From Uranotaenia lowii (taxonomy: Eukaryota; Arthropoda; Insecta; Diptera; Culicidae): a stretch of DNA of 64,000 bases. The DNA lies in NCBI RefSeq assembly GCF_029784155.1, contig NC_073692.1, forward strand, positions 158,315,582 through 158,379,581, written 5' to 3'. Shown here one piece after another: positions 40,001 through 51,117 of this stretch (its first letter is position 1; every line of letters begins with the position of its first letter). The notes below the pieces were generated by a model. It had not been told where the DNA came from, did not search any database, and worked only from the letters and a program-made list of their open reading frames with translations. Position numbers and translations under genes: made by a program.

Positions 40001-42740
40001 GTAAACCATTAGTACTTATATTTGAACCAAACGGAAATCGCCAGTCCAAATTTTATCATTCCTAACGACCATCGTCAAGCCATACATGTCTTCAGGCCGT
40101 AGAAAGACTTGAATCCGAAAAAGATGTGAGACTATACAGATCTTCAGATTGTAGAGGTATTCAGGCCGTATGGGATGTTAGGCCATATAGTAGTAGTAGC
40201 TAATTTAATGCTATCAATCAGAGTTGCAAGATTTCAGATAATCATTTGAAATTGATACTCACCGTGATGAGTATCAATTAAGCAGCACAATGAATTTCGT
40301 TGTGATGCTCAAAGCTTTTGATGTCAAACGAAATTCACTGAGCATCACATCTAGAAAAAAATCAGAAATCCAGAATCCCATAAGAGAAATCTTCAGCTAT
40401 ATTCCCCACTTTTTCCCCTACTATTTTTTGACGACAGTTAAATTTGTAACGAATCTATGGAATATTTGAATGTATCATATAATGTGATTAGCTTTTCACA
40501 CTAGCGACACGCAAAGGTGAACGACTCCAAACGCTTTGATATAAAAAAATAAGAGCGCTTTAATGATTGGAGTTTATTGAAACTTTTTAACAACGAAAGT
40601 GTTAAAGCTCGTGGTACCTATGTTTTAAAAAGTGTCTATGTACACAACACACTACCTTATAAATGTTGAGAACAACACTTTAATTTTATAATATTTTTTG
40701 CAAATACGGCGCTTTGGTACTAAACAATTTATAACATAATTTCATAGTCAAGACGACTTAAATAAAAAAATAAAAAATTCAGCCGTTGACGTTTTGTTGG
40801 TTTTCAAAATTAAAAGCAACTACATCATATGGGATCAAAAACAACATTTCTAATCGATTTTCTGGCTATTTGAAATCAGGAAAATATGCTTAGTTAGCTA
40901 AGCATAGAATCCATTAATAGAAAAATCGATATTTGTTTTAACTCTCAAAGGCTGAAATTTTTACAAAAAAAAAGGTCAAAACTAAGATTTTTTTAGGTTT
41001 TTTTTTGTATTTTCTCAGCTGTTGACATACAAAAAAAACATATGTTGAACTGTAATATGATCACAGTCATCAAATTTCATGCGGTCCCTTCTTCAGAGCA
41101 TGTTGTGTACGAGTGAAGGATATCTTAATTTGGAAATATTAATGAAGATCATGTATTCTAACAAATATGCATCTAAACATTCAGAATTAAAACCTACTTT
41201 TTCATATCAACTAAATGAAAAAATAGAAGCCGTGATGTCAATGATAAGCTGTCCTTTGTTTCAACTTTTATTTAAATCTCTTTTCAAACGATCTTTTTAT
41301 AAACGTCCTTGGTCCTTGACATCCCTTCTCTGTCCCAAACTACTCATTGGTAGTGCAATTTTCTGCCGAATTTTTAACAGTAATAGTCACTTAGATACTG
41401 TAAAAGATCCGGAACAACCGTAGAGAAAACCAATTTACGAAACCAATCTTAACATTCCCCATTTCACAAAAACCACTTCAAAATGATGTACTAGGCTGTG
41501 AATGATCAATTAACAGTCTAAACTAGCCATTTTAATAAAATTGAACAGTGTTTTTTCCAAGGGTTTCACGAATTTCTTTTAAATGGCATTTTTGAACGTA
41601 CTCAAAAATCGTTAAAAAAAATCCAGCTATAATAATTAAAGAACAATTCATTTCTGATGCATGTGTCTAAAAGCTCATAAGATAATAATCAAAAAATTAG
41701 AAGCAAGGCCGCTTAACAAAAGAAGCGATTTTACAATTACTCCAAATGGTTGTACAATAATATTTGATCAATCTTAATATTCAATGGCGCATTATTATTT
41801 CTGTCATATTCTTTTTCCATTTAGAATTCTTTAAATCTTCTGGAAACGCTCTTAATAGAATAAGTGAATTTATCGGACATTAGATAGGCTGGTATGAATC
41901 ATATCCTACTTTTTGGTGCAACGATCATGTTTTCTACTTCAGAAATTTCCCACAGGGAATTTCAAACATCACGCGAGTCGAGATAATATTTGAAAAAGAT
42001 CTGTGAGCCGGTGCAAATAAAACCGGCTTTCCTTCTCTTGAAAAAGAAAATCGTTAAAAATGCATAAAAAATCATTAAAATGTCTTTTTTAAATTGAAAT
42101 AAAAAAGATTAACCGTTAGGATAGAAGGTACAAACCGCCGCTTTCATTTGAAAGGGAAAATTTTGATATTTCTTTATTACTTTTTATTTGGTTCATAAAT
42201 GCTTTTCATATGTGGTCGATTCCAGCCGGTTGCATAAGCTGGGATGCCATGCGTTTTAATTGGAATGGTTTTTCGTTGGTAGCAATCTTTTTTAAATTTT
42301 TATATTTTAAAATTTAATTTGTTTGGAAGATTAAGAAACTATTTTCTTCATTTATGTTAAAACTCTACATAGCTACCTATGAATTTCAACTTCGTTTTTA
42401 AGGTGTCCGCTACAAGTAAATGCAAAGCATAGCTCGAATGCTATAAATAAAATCATAAAACTTTTTTCTGCAAATTTGTAAAATTAGGCCAGGTGGATCC
42501 TTATAAATTTAATTCTGAATTTTAGTAAGAGATCTCGCAACTTTGCTTAAGATATAAATAAAAAACAAATTCTTATCATCAACCTTATTGTACTGAGCTT
42601 TTAATAGTATGATCTCTATAAAAATGTTTAAAAAAAGTATAACTGGCCTTTAACATTCATCAAGTATAACTGACAGTTTTTAAAAAGTCGTGGTATGTTC
42701 AGCTTTTTCTGAACTATAAAACTTGTTTCATTGTTAAAGA
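37027..42740. other. 5.7 kb of intron with no supported gene
   Basis: GC-richer islands at 37590-38050, 38410-38640 and 39060-39500 stand out from AT-rich surroundings. The longest frame (37612-38046, 144 codons) has no recognisable motif. These islands have no copies in the window and might be conserved intronic DNA. A small perfect hairpin lies at 40250-40279. Confidence 0.5.
40250..40279. repeat. Perfect hairpin, 11-bp stem and 8-base loop
   Basis: AATTGATACTC, loop ACCGTGAT, then GAGTATCAATT. GATGCTCA/TGAGCATC pairs follow at 40301-40345, so a small decayed inverted-repeat element is likely. Confidence 0.8.
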
Positions 42741-45700
42741 GCTTACTTACTTACTTACTTAATGATCCCGCGCCGATCCTCCGGTGCATAGGGCCGTGGT
42801 AAAAGACCTCCACTGTTGACGATCCGGAGCCAGCGTCTTCACCTGGTCCCAGTCAAGATTCTCGTCGACAGTTCGGATTTCAGCGGCTAGGCTTCGCCGC
42901 CACGAATTTCTGGGTCTGCCTCTTCTTCGATGACCTTCTGGATTCCAATCTAGCGCCTCTCTGCAAATCTCGTTTTCATCTCTTCGCAGCGTGTGCCCAA
43001 TCCATCTCCACTTACGTTCCCGAATCTCGATTTCTAGCGCCTTTTGATGACACCGGCGATGTAGTTCCTCATTCGAGATCCAGTTGCCAGGCCACCAAGC
43101 GCGGATGATATTCCGCAGGCAGCGGTTTACAAATACTTGCAGTTTTCGCGTCGTTACCGCATATGTGCACCAAGTTTCGCACCCGTACAGCAATACGGAT
43201 TTGACGTTTGAGTTGAAGATTCGGATTTTTGTTCGTAGAGAGATCTGGCGTGACCGCCAGATGTTTCGGAGACTCGCAAACGCAAATCGGGCCTTTCTGA
43301 TCCGTGTTTCGATGTCTTTCCTGGTACCACCATCAGGCGTAATCTGGCTACCAAGATACTGGAAGCACTCCACTTTCTCAACTTGTTGCCCAGCTACCAT
43401 GAAACTGGAGGGATTTCCTGTGTTGATCTCCATCGACTTGGTCTTTCCGACATTGACTTTGAGACCTGCTGCCTTGGAACTTTCGGTGAGGTCGTCGAGT
43501 TTGCTCTGCATATCTGGTTGTGTTTGGGCGAGCAAAACAATATCGTCAGCCAGGTCAAGGTCGTTCAGTTGCTCCATTGTTGAAGGATTCCACGGCAATC
43601 CTCGGTTCGGTGCACAGTCAATCGATCCAATCAGAATCTCATCCATTACGATTAGAAAAAGTAGCGGTGATAGAATACATCCTTGTCTCACTCCAGCAGT
43701 TACCGGGATTGGTTCGGACAAGACACCGTCGTGCAAGACCTTGCACGAAAATGCCTCATACTGTGCTTCGATGAGATGGACTAGTTTCTCTGGGACCCCT
43801 CGTCGCCTTAGAGCCGCCCAGATGTTTTCATGGTTAAGTCGGTCGAATGCTTTTTCGAAATCAACGAACACCAGCAGAAGAGAGTCCTGGAATTCGTTGA
43901 TTTGTTCCAGTATGATTCGTAGCGTTGTGATGTGGTCCACACATGATCGTCGAGATCGGAATCCAGCTTGTTGCCGTCGGAGTGTAGCGTCTATTTTCTC
44001 CTGGATCCTGTTCAGAATCACTTTGCAGAGTACTTTGAGGGTTGTACAGATCAACGTTATGCCTCGCCAGTTATCGCACTCTGTCAGGTCTCCTTTCTTC
44101 GGGACCTTTACGAGGATACCCTGCATCCAGTCGGCCGGGAATGTTGCAGTATCCCAGATGTCAGCGAAAAGACGGTGCAACATTTGTGCTGATAGGGCAG
44201 GGTCGGCTTTCAGCATTTCAGCAGGGATGCAATCGATCCCAGGTGCTTTGTTGGATTTCATGTTTTTGATTGCCGCTTCTATTTCAGCCAGCGAAGGCGC
44301 TTCCGAGTTGACGCCATTTATGCGACTTACTGTTGGCGCTTCGAGCTGCAGATTCTGTTGGCCATCGCTATTCGTGACTCGGAAGAGTTGTTCGAAGTGC
44401 TCAGTCCATCGTTTGAGCTGATCTGTTCGATCGGTCAATAACTGACCTGCTCGGTCTTTTAGCGGCATTCTTGCATTAGTCCTTGCACCACTGAGGCGGC
44501 GAGAAATGTCATAAAGTAATCGGATATCTCCATTGGCGGCGGCTCTTTCTCCCTCTTCGGCTAGGGAGTTTGTCCAGGCTCTCTTGTCTCGTCTACAAGC
44601 TCGTTTAACTGCCTTTTCCAGCTCCGCATATCGTAAGCGGGCGGCTGCTTTGGCTGACACGGTACATGCCTGCTCAATTCCGACTTTCGCCTTTCTCCGA
44701 TCGTCGACCATCCTCCAAGTTTCATCCGACATCCATTCACTCCTTCTTCCACAAACTTTACCGAGAGTACCATGGCTCGTCGTGATAAAGGCATTCTTGA
44801 TTCCACACCACTGTTCTTCGACTGTTCCGTCTGTCGGCAGCTCCGAGGCTCGGGATTCTAGCTGTTCAACGTATGCCCTTTTCACCTCTGGATTCTCCAA
44901 CCGGCGGACGTCGCATCGACACCCGACTTTCTCCTCGCGCCGTTGGACACGTGCAACTCTCAGTCGTATCTCGCCAAGGACGAGGTGATGGTCAGATGCA
45001 ATGTCTGCGCTTCGCTTGTTGCGGACATCAAGAAGGCTCCTTCTCCATTTTCGGCTGATGCAGATGTGGTCAATTTGATTTTCTGTTCGGCCATCTCGGG
45101 ATACCCAAGTGACCTTATGTGCTGGTCGATGGGGGAAGAGCGATCCACCGATCACCATGTTGTTGTTGCCACAAAATTCTACAAACAGCTCTCCGTTTTC
45201 GCTCATCTGTCCTAAGCCATGGCGCCCCATGATGCGCTCAAGGTCCTGATTGTCGGAGCCAATCTTTGCGTTGAAGTCGCCCAAATGGATTTGAATGTCA
45301 CCCTTCGGAATTCTCTCAACCACGCTGTTCAGTTGACTGTAAAACTGTTCTTTCTCCTGCAAGTCGGCAACGTCAGTTGGCGCATAACACTGGACCATTG
45401 TAAGGTTTCTAACCCGTGTTCTGAATCTGGCTACGATTATTCTTTCGTTTATCGGTTCCCATCTAATGAGGGCCGCGTAGGCCTGCGGGCTTAACAGGAA
45501 ACCAACTCCTCGTTCCCGAGTAGCATGTTCTCCTCGTATGCCAGAGTAAAGCAGGACTTGCCCGGATTGTGTCTTGTGTTCTCCAGTATTAGGCCAACGG
45601 ACTTCGCTCAGTCCCAGAATTTCAAGCTTGAGGCGGCTAGCCTCTCTAGCAAGTTGTTCCAGTTTGCCTTGTTGGGCAAGGGTTAAAACATTCCAAGTTC

Positions 45701-46165
45701 CAATTCGTGTCCGTGTTTTCATGCTAAAAGTCGTCGCCAAAGTTCCAGGTCGGTCATTTCTTTCGGATTCCGTAACAATTTCAAATCGGGAGCAGTAGGT
45801 TGTTAGCCTAAAGTCCCTATCCCGCGATGGGGCTGCCATCTTGGACTTAGCTGGCGGGAGCCGCATTTCATAAATTCAGCCGCTTGCTGCAAGACAGACG
45901 CTGTTTGAGCCGCCCCTGACATGGAGAACAGACGCTCGGTTGTTGTTGCACGCCGCCCCTGACCTGGGGAACAGACGCGTGCGGCCACCTTCTCAGTCTG
46001 CATGCGACCAAAGCATCCACCGGGGTTGGGTACCCGATCTCCGCTTAGGTTACTCGCACCCCAGCCGGCACCGCGGGGAGGTAGAGATAGGAGTTGTGAA
46101 TAAGAGGTGATATGACCACTATGGGGTCTCGTGTTGCACATTATCCACCGTTTACCAGCCAAAGC
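42741..46165 (-). mobile_element. Near full-length RTE-like LINE
   Basis: The element reads right to left: a leader (46165-45867) that also occurs as fragments at 862 and 7787, one long ORF, a 3' UTR of under 20 bases and a simple (TAAG)n tail seen as (CTTA)n at 42741-42760. A single ORF with endonuclease plus reverse transcriptase, a very short 3' UTR and a simple-repeat tail are RTE traits. I could not define a target duplication or the exact 5' end. The open frame shows that this is the youngest LINE here. Confidence 0.85.
42759..45866 (-). CDS. RTE-like LINE ORF: AP endonuclease and reverse transcriptase, 1035 codons
   Basis: The protein nicks target DNA and primes reverse transcription of its own RNA. 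From about residue 49 the endonuclease is complete: RIGTWNVLTL (Asn), LGLSEVRWP (Glu), MVQCYAPTD, IHLGDFNAKIG (Asp, Asn), NQIDHICIS and SDHHLV (Asp-His). The reverse transcriptase spans about 480-800 with NKAPGIDCIPAEML, CDNWRGITLICTTLKVLCKV, QAGFRSRRSCVDHITTLR, VFVDFEKAFDRLNH, GVRQGCILSPLLF, LADDIVLLA and YLGSQITPDGG. LADD replaces the usual FADD or YADD; both catalytic Asp are kept. The C-terminal region contains WRWIGHTLRR and HRRRGRPRNSWRR. The first Met (45866) gives 48 extra residues before MKTRTRIGTW; the true start may be 45722. No stops or shifts interrupt it. Confidence 0.93.
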   Translation of the reverse strand: MRLPPAKSKMAAPSRDRDFRLTTYCSRFEIVTESERNDRPGTLATTFSMKTRTRIGTWNVLTLAQQGKLEQLAREASRLKLEILGLSEVRWPNTGEHKTQSGQVLLYSGIRGEHATRERGVGFLLSPQAYAALIRWEPINERIIVARFRTRVRNLTMVQCYAPTDVADLQEKEQFYSQLNSVVERIPKGDIQIHLGDFNAKIGSDNQDLERIMGRHGLGQMSENGELFVEFCGNNNMVIGGSLFPHRPAHKVTWVSRDGRTENQIDHICISRKWRRSLLDVRNKRSADIASDHHLVLGEIRLRVARVQRREEKVGCRCDVRRLENPEVKRAYVEQLESRASELPTDGTVEEQWCGIKNAFITTSHGTLGKVCGRRSEWMSDETWRMVDDRRKAKVGIEQACTVSAKAAARLRYAELEKAVKRACRRDKRAWTNSLAEEGERAAANGDIRLLYDISRRLSGARTNARMPLKDRAGQLLTDRTDQLKRWTEHFEQLFRVTNSDGQQNLQLEAPTVSRINGVNSEAPSLAEIEAAIKNMKSNKAPGIDCIPAEMLKADPALSAQMLHRLFADIWDTATFPADWMQGILVKVPKKGDLTECDNWRGITLICTTLKVLCKVILNRIQEKIDATLRRQQAGFRSRRSCVDHITTLRIILEQINEFQDSLLLVFVDFEKAFDRLNHENIWAALRRRGVPEKLVHLIEAQYEAFSCKVLHDGVLSEPIPVTAGVRQGCILSPLLFLIVMDEILIGSIDCAPNRGLPWNPSTMEQLNDLDLADDIVLLAQTQPDMQSKLDDLTESSKAAGLKVNVGKTKSMEINTGNPSSFMVAGQQVEKVECFQYLGSQITPDGGTRKDIETRIRKARFAFASLRNIWRSRQISLRTKIRIFNSNVKSVLLYGCETWCTYAVTTRKLQVFVNRCLRNIIRAWWPGNWISNEELHRRCHQKALEIEIRERKWRWIGHTLRRDENEICREALDWNPEGHRRRGRPRNSWRRSLAAEIRTVDENLDWDQVKTLAPDRQQWRSFTTALCTGGSARDH

Positions 46166-47814
46166 TTGCACAAATATTATTCCATGGCATCTCTGCCTTC
46201 CAAAAAGTAGTTTTTCTGCTCGTGATTCTCAGTCTGAGAAAGCGTTGACATTCAAGACAAGAACCGTTTGTGATACTCAAAATGAGATTACCTAGCATCA
46301 CACTGAGATTCAAAAAGGGAAAATCTCACTCAAAAAAATCTCAATCTCATGAGATTTTGCAACCTTGCTATCAATGGCTTAACCATCACGAGCTGAAAAC
46401 TATTTGGAATTAAAATGGAACCAAAAGGTAATCGCGAGAAATCAGCGTCGTCGATTAATCCAGCGGAGATTGATTAAATTGATCCATCAGATCCAGATCA
46501 GATCTCTACAGCTTGACAACAACTGTGGACTACCGACATCTACGGCCTGACTCTGTTTACGACCTGGCCAATTTTTTTCTATTAGTTGATCACCCTGGAG
46601 GAAAATCCTTTTTACGGATTGCATTCCAAGGCACGGTGAGCCCCCCAGTATGCTACTCTGAATTCATGGGTACAATTGGTCGACTCAAGATACTTTGTAC
46701 CCCAACACCATAGGTGGACCCTTTATGGCCATAATCTCCTTTCAGGTCTGCAACCCGCTATACCCGTGATGAGAGAACAAGTCCGCGCTTCTGCGCTCAT
46801 TGGATTACTCGGTTTCAAATCAAAACTCCAGCATATATACCCTGCCTCTTGTCAAGATTCAAGACTAAGGACCTCTCCTATGACGACTTGAGGTCCGGCC
46901 TTTACTCGTAACATGAGGTTCGCTTGGATCCCACAACTATCATGCGCTCCGTCTCTATTCGAGTCCACTGCTAGAGAACTGTGACCTCTCCTCTAAGACC
47001 TTGGATCCGCTTGGTTTGATTCAAGGCCCTCTCATATTTGCAAATCGGTGTGCCGATCGAGGGTAGCTTATCCTGGACACGTGCCAGTCATAGCACACGT
47101 CCGGGGCTTTAGGAAATTACCAAACAATTCCAATAATGAAACGCTACGGAAAGAATCTGAATGTTATATTTTGCAACACTCATCATTTAGAACTTTCGTT
47201 TCGGATACAGTTTACAGTAACAAAATCATCAGCAAAGCAATGACATATTGTGCAACAAATGGATAGTTATCTGAAAATTAAATTAAATATTTGATGAATA
47301 ACCTGAAGTCTAGCTAACTAACTTCTATCGATATTGAGAAATCTTTCTCAATTATTTCAACTTTTTGCAGCTAGAGTCAGACCAGTTTGTCGGATAAAAT
47401 ACTTTGTTTTGGGTCTTTGGTTTTCTTATTGAATTTTTGAGGCATTGAAAAAGTTTCAAATGTTTTGCAATGCAACGTACTATCTTAAATTTAAAAATAT
47501 CATATTGATAAGAATTCGTACGCAGTAGAGGGTTATGATCTTCAATTTTTCCTGGGATCCCGGGAATTCCCGGGATAATGATTGTCAGATTTCCCGATTC
47601 CCGGGAACGCTAAAATGGCCGGGAAATGAACACTTGATATTGAAAAAACCATAATAAATTTGGAGAACTGCCAACAGACTAGAGGTCCAATTTCCCCGAA
47701 ACGAATATTTTGCGAACAGTTTTGAAAGAACTACTCAATTCAAGAGGTGGAAATCTGTCGTGCTCAGATTTTCCAATCGTTGAAACGTCAAGCCTTAAAA
47801 TTTTCGGGCGGTTA
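46166..47814. other. 1.6 kb with fragments of repeats, no gene
   Basis: 46200-46380 contains several CTCATGAGATT/AATCTCA motifs (a likely decayed MITE with GAGATTTTGCAACCTTGC at its right edge). 46490-47110 is GC-richer with no recognisable coding motif. 47550-47630 has four CCCGGGA-type motifs, the look of one end of a CCCGGG-rich DNA transposon whose other end I did not find. Confidence 0.45.
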
Positions 47815-48310
47815 AGTTGTCAGGCCAAGGTTCGCCTTTTTGCCATGGTGGTTGCTCAGGTTATGGGAGGTTGTCAGCCAAAGTAGAACGTCAAGCCATG
47901 ATAGATCGTCATCACATGACAAGTCGTCAGTTCAGATAAGTCGTCAGGCCATGGTAGGTCGCCTGGTCATCGAGTTGTCAGGCAATGGTAAATTTTCAGG
48001 CCATCGTTGGTCGTCAGAATGAAGTAGGTCATCGGGGCACGATGGGTAGTCAGGCCATAAAAGATCTTTAGGTCATAACAATTAATCATCCCATGGTTGA
48101 TAATTGGATCAAAGTGTGCCAGCAAGCTGAGTAAGATCAACAGGCCACAGTAGTTTTTCAGGTCATGGTAGATCGTTGAGATTATCGGCTCTGGAAAGTT
48201 GACAGGATATGGTAGGTTACCAGATCTTAGTAGGCTGTAGATCAGTAGGTTGTCGTAAGACCATGATAGATCATAAAACCTAGGTAGGTCGTAAAACAGA
48301 CCATTTAAAC
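47815..48310 (+). repeat. Degenerate short-unit array (GTCAGGCCATGGTAGGTC type)
   Basis: Units of about 18-25 bases on the theme GTCGTCAGGCCATGGTAGGT follow each other with heavy divergence. More units occur at 48765-49080, and related ones at 51395-51480 and 40090-40190. Confidence 0.75.
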
Positions 48311-48764
48311 AAGGATCAACACCAACAATTATCTGATGCAGCCTCAGATAGAAAGTTTTACGTTTGGACATACGCGGGATCAAGACGAACAAGTCGTTCA
48401 AAAATTAATAAAATAAAATAAACAATGAATAAAATCATAAAGATGAACTGTCTCTCCAGTGAGAGATGTGTTGGCTGCTATAGACTTAGACTATATGTTC
48501 GAGATATATAGTTTTCTTAAATTTATCGATCTTCGCATTTAACTACCTCTGTTCTCTTTTCGTCTCTTTACCTACTCATAGTTCTAAGAATTTGATTGTA
48601 AAATCAAAAACTTTATTTTGGCTACGTTAAACTAAAGGTCCGAGCCGTTCCAAATATACGAGATTTTAAAAAAAACTGTCTTTCCCACTTCTAAAATGTT
48701 TATGGGCTGTATAAAGGACCCATATGGACCTGTGGAACCATCACAATAATGGTTTTTAGACATC

Positions 48765-49085
48765 TAGATCATCAGGCGTCTGTGTCGTTAGGTTTTCAAG
48801 GCATCAAGCCGTTGGAAATCAGGCCTGTAGGTCTTCTGGATTCTCAGACTGCTAGTCAAGTTAGATCGATGGCTACTAGTCAAGTTGGATCGAGGCCCGT
48901 AGGTCGTCAGGACGCCAGGCCGTCACAGCTTTAGACCCTTTTGCCGTCAGACCGGAAGCTCTCTGACAGTCTCGTAGATCTAACGTAGGCGTATGTCGTC
49001 AGGTAATCTGGATTGTCAAGCCATTTGATTCGTCAGGTCTCAAAGTCTTCAGTCCTCTTAGTCGTCAGGTCATCAAGCAGTATGG
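48765..49085 (+). repeat. Degenerate short-unit array, second block
   Basis: The same TCGTCAGG.CATCAAG..GT theme as 47815-48310, for example GTAGGTCGTCAGGACGCCAG. A spacer of 450 bp of unassigned AT-rich DNA separates the blocks. Confidence 0.65.
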
Positions 49086-49458
49086 ATTGGACAAATACCT
49101 CGACATCGATGTGAATCTCGTCGAGTATGCATGAAAAAGCACTATGACTACTCTTACGTGAATAATTTTTAGCACCTTCGCAACCTTGTTGCAGAGCCGG
49201 GTGTGGGTTTTTCCCACTGAAACCGTCTTAGGATTCATGTCAGATTCGACCCTTGTATTCCGAGTAGCCTTTTCTTGCGGAAGAACCTGTGATCTGAGAC
49301 TAGAAATTTTCTGCTATGGATATCGCAGGGAAACCGAGGATTGCCGTGGAATCCTTCGACAATGGAGCAGCTGAACGACCTTCACCTGGCTGACGATATT
49401 GTTTTGCTCGCCCAAAGACAACCGGATATGCAGAGCAAACTCGACGACCTTACCGAAA

Positions 49459-50419
49459 CCCAGCTAACATGAAATCGTAATGAAAATGATAATCCAAATC
49501 GAATATTAAGACATTTTCAATAACCATCGTAAGGGGCCGTTCAGATACCACGTGGACAGAAAAATGAGATTTTTGACCCCCTCCTCCCCCTCCGTGGACA
49601 AGCGTGGACATTTGGCAAACCCCTACCCCCCTCCCCGGATGTCCACGTGGATAGATTTGGAAAAGTTTTTAATTTAAATACCAATAATTTGACAGTTAGA
49701 AAACACCACTTTTTGCCTTTTGTTATAGAAATGGCTTAATTTGTGAAACCGAATAAGAATTTCCTGATATAAAAAAAAAAATTAAAAAATTTTATTTCTT
49801 AATCATCATATCTATCACTTGCTCTCAAGTAGCTACTTATTGTTTACACTTAAACTGGAAAGGTATGCCATTTTAAGATTTTGATTTAAATATCTTAATT
49901 TTTATTCACCTTTAGAAAATATTTTGAAAATAAGTATGTCCACGTGGACATGACCCAAACCCCTACCCCCCTCTCCGTGGACAAGCGTGGACATTTCCAT
50001 ACCCCCCTCCCCCCCCCCCCTAAGTTGTCCACGTGGTATGTGAACGGCCCTTAAACAAGTTGGTATTGCGTGATTTTCTATCATTTATTTACAACAAACT
50101 TTGCCCAAAAATAGTTGAGTCGGATAGCAGTTTGGTCAATTCGTATATATGTCTTCAAAAAGTTGGGAATATGCTTATTCAACATTTACGATTTGAGTGA
50201 TGTGATTTACGACAAATGGGCGGTCCATCGATTGAAACTCTATCCGATCTCTCCTTTTCTTCCTTTGACCAGTTCGTAAAAAGAAAATCTCACCTATAGA
50301 GCTACAGCGTGGAGGATATCCACTGTTTAGCTGGCATCGTATTACAATCTTTTAAACTGGTATGATTGTTTGAATAATTTTGTTGTTCCCATGATATACC
50401 TTCTTAAATGTTTGCTGGG
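49459..50419. mobile_element. MITE with CCCAGCWAACAT ends inserted in the RTE copy
   Basis: CCCAGCTAACATGAAA on the left pairs with CCCAGCAAACATTTAA on the complement of the right end. The RTE reading is broken exactly between these ends (ACCGAAA | AAGCTCC), with only AA possibly duplicated. The 961 bp include a second nested MITE of 520 bp. No coding content. Confidence 0.82.
49532..50051. mobile_element. Nested TA-flanked MITE with CCACGTGG repeats
   Basis: The ends AGGGGCCGTTCAGATACCAC and AGGGCCGTTCACATACCACG (complement of right) are inverted and flanked by TA. Each terminal 100 bases contains repeated GTCCACGTGGACA palindromes and GTGGACAAGCGTGGACATTT, and C-rich CCCCTACCCCCCTC runs, so the element is strongly self-complementary. 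Confidence 0.88.
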
Positions 50420-51117
50420 AAGCTCCAAGGCAGCAGGTCTCAAAGTCAATATCCGAAAGACCAAGTCAATGTAAATCAACACAGGAACGTCTTCCTATTT
50501 CGTGGTGGCTGGGCAACAAGTTGAGAAAGTGGAGTGCTTCCAGTATTTTGTAAGCCAGATAACACCTGATGGTGGTACCAAGAAAGACATCGAAACCCTG
50601 ATCAGAAAGGCCTGATTTGCGTTTGCGATTCTCCGAAATATCTAGCGCTCACGCCAGATCTCTCTTCGAATGAAAACCCGAATAGTCAAATCCGTATCGT
50701 TGTACGGGTGCGAAACTTGGTGCACAATGCGGTAACGATGCGAAAACTAAACGTTTTTGTGGATCGCTGCCAGCGGAGTACCATCAGCGCTTGGTGGCCT
50801 GGCAACTGAATCTCAAATGAAGAACTACATCGCCGAGATTCGAGAACGTAACTGGAGATGGATTCGGCAAACACTGTGAAAAGATGAGAACAAGATTTGC
50901 AGAGAGAAGCTTGAATGGAATCCAGAAGGACATCGATGAAGAGGTAGACCCAGAAACTCGTGGCGGCGAAGCCTAGCAGCCGAAATCCGAACTATCGACG
51001 AGAATCTTTACTGGGACCAATTGAAGACGCTGGCTATCGCCAAAAGTGGAGGTCTTCTACTACGGCCCTATGCACCGGAGAATCGACGCGGAACCATTAA
51101 GTAAGTCAGTAAGATCT

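Larger units (their letters stand above)
49331..51117 (+). pseudogene. RTE-like LINE 3' half, second copy, split by nested MITEs
   Basis: 49331-49458 matches the intact element from CCGAGGATTGCCGTGGAATCC through the motif C region (here LADD as CTGGCTGACGAT). The reading resumes at 50420 with AAGCTCCAAGGCAGCAGGTC, GTAAGCCAGATAACACCTGA and the C-terminal region to about 51090, with stops and indels (for example CTGATTTGCG for an RFA codon run near 50612). The tail TAAGTAAGTCAGTAAG lies at 51097-51112. It is a 5'-truncated dead copy on the opposite strand to the intact one. Confidence 0.88.

Noticed and set aside
43084..44421. 445-codon open frame on the + strand
   Set aside because: It is antisense to the RTE-like ORF on the complement, which has all expected endonuclease and RT motifs; the + strand frame has none.
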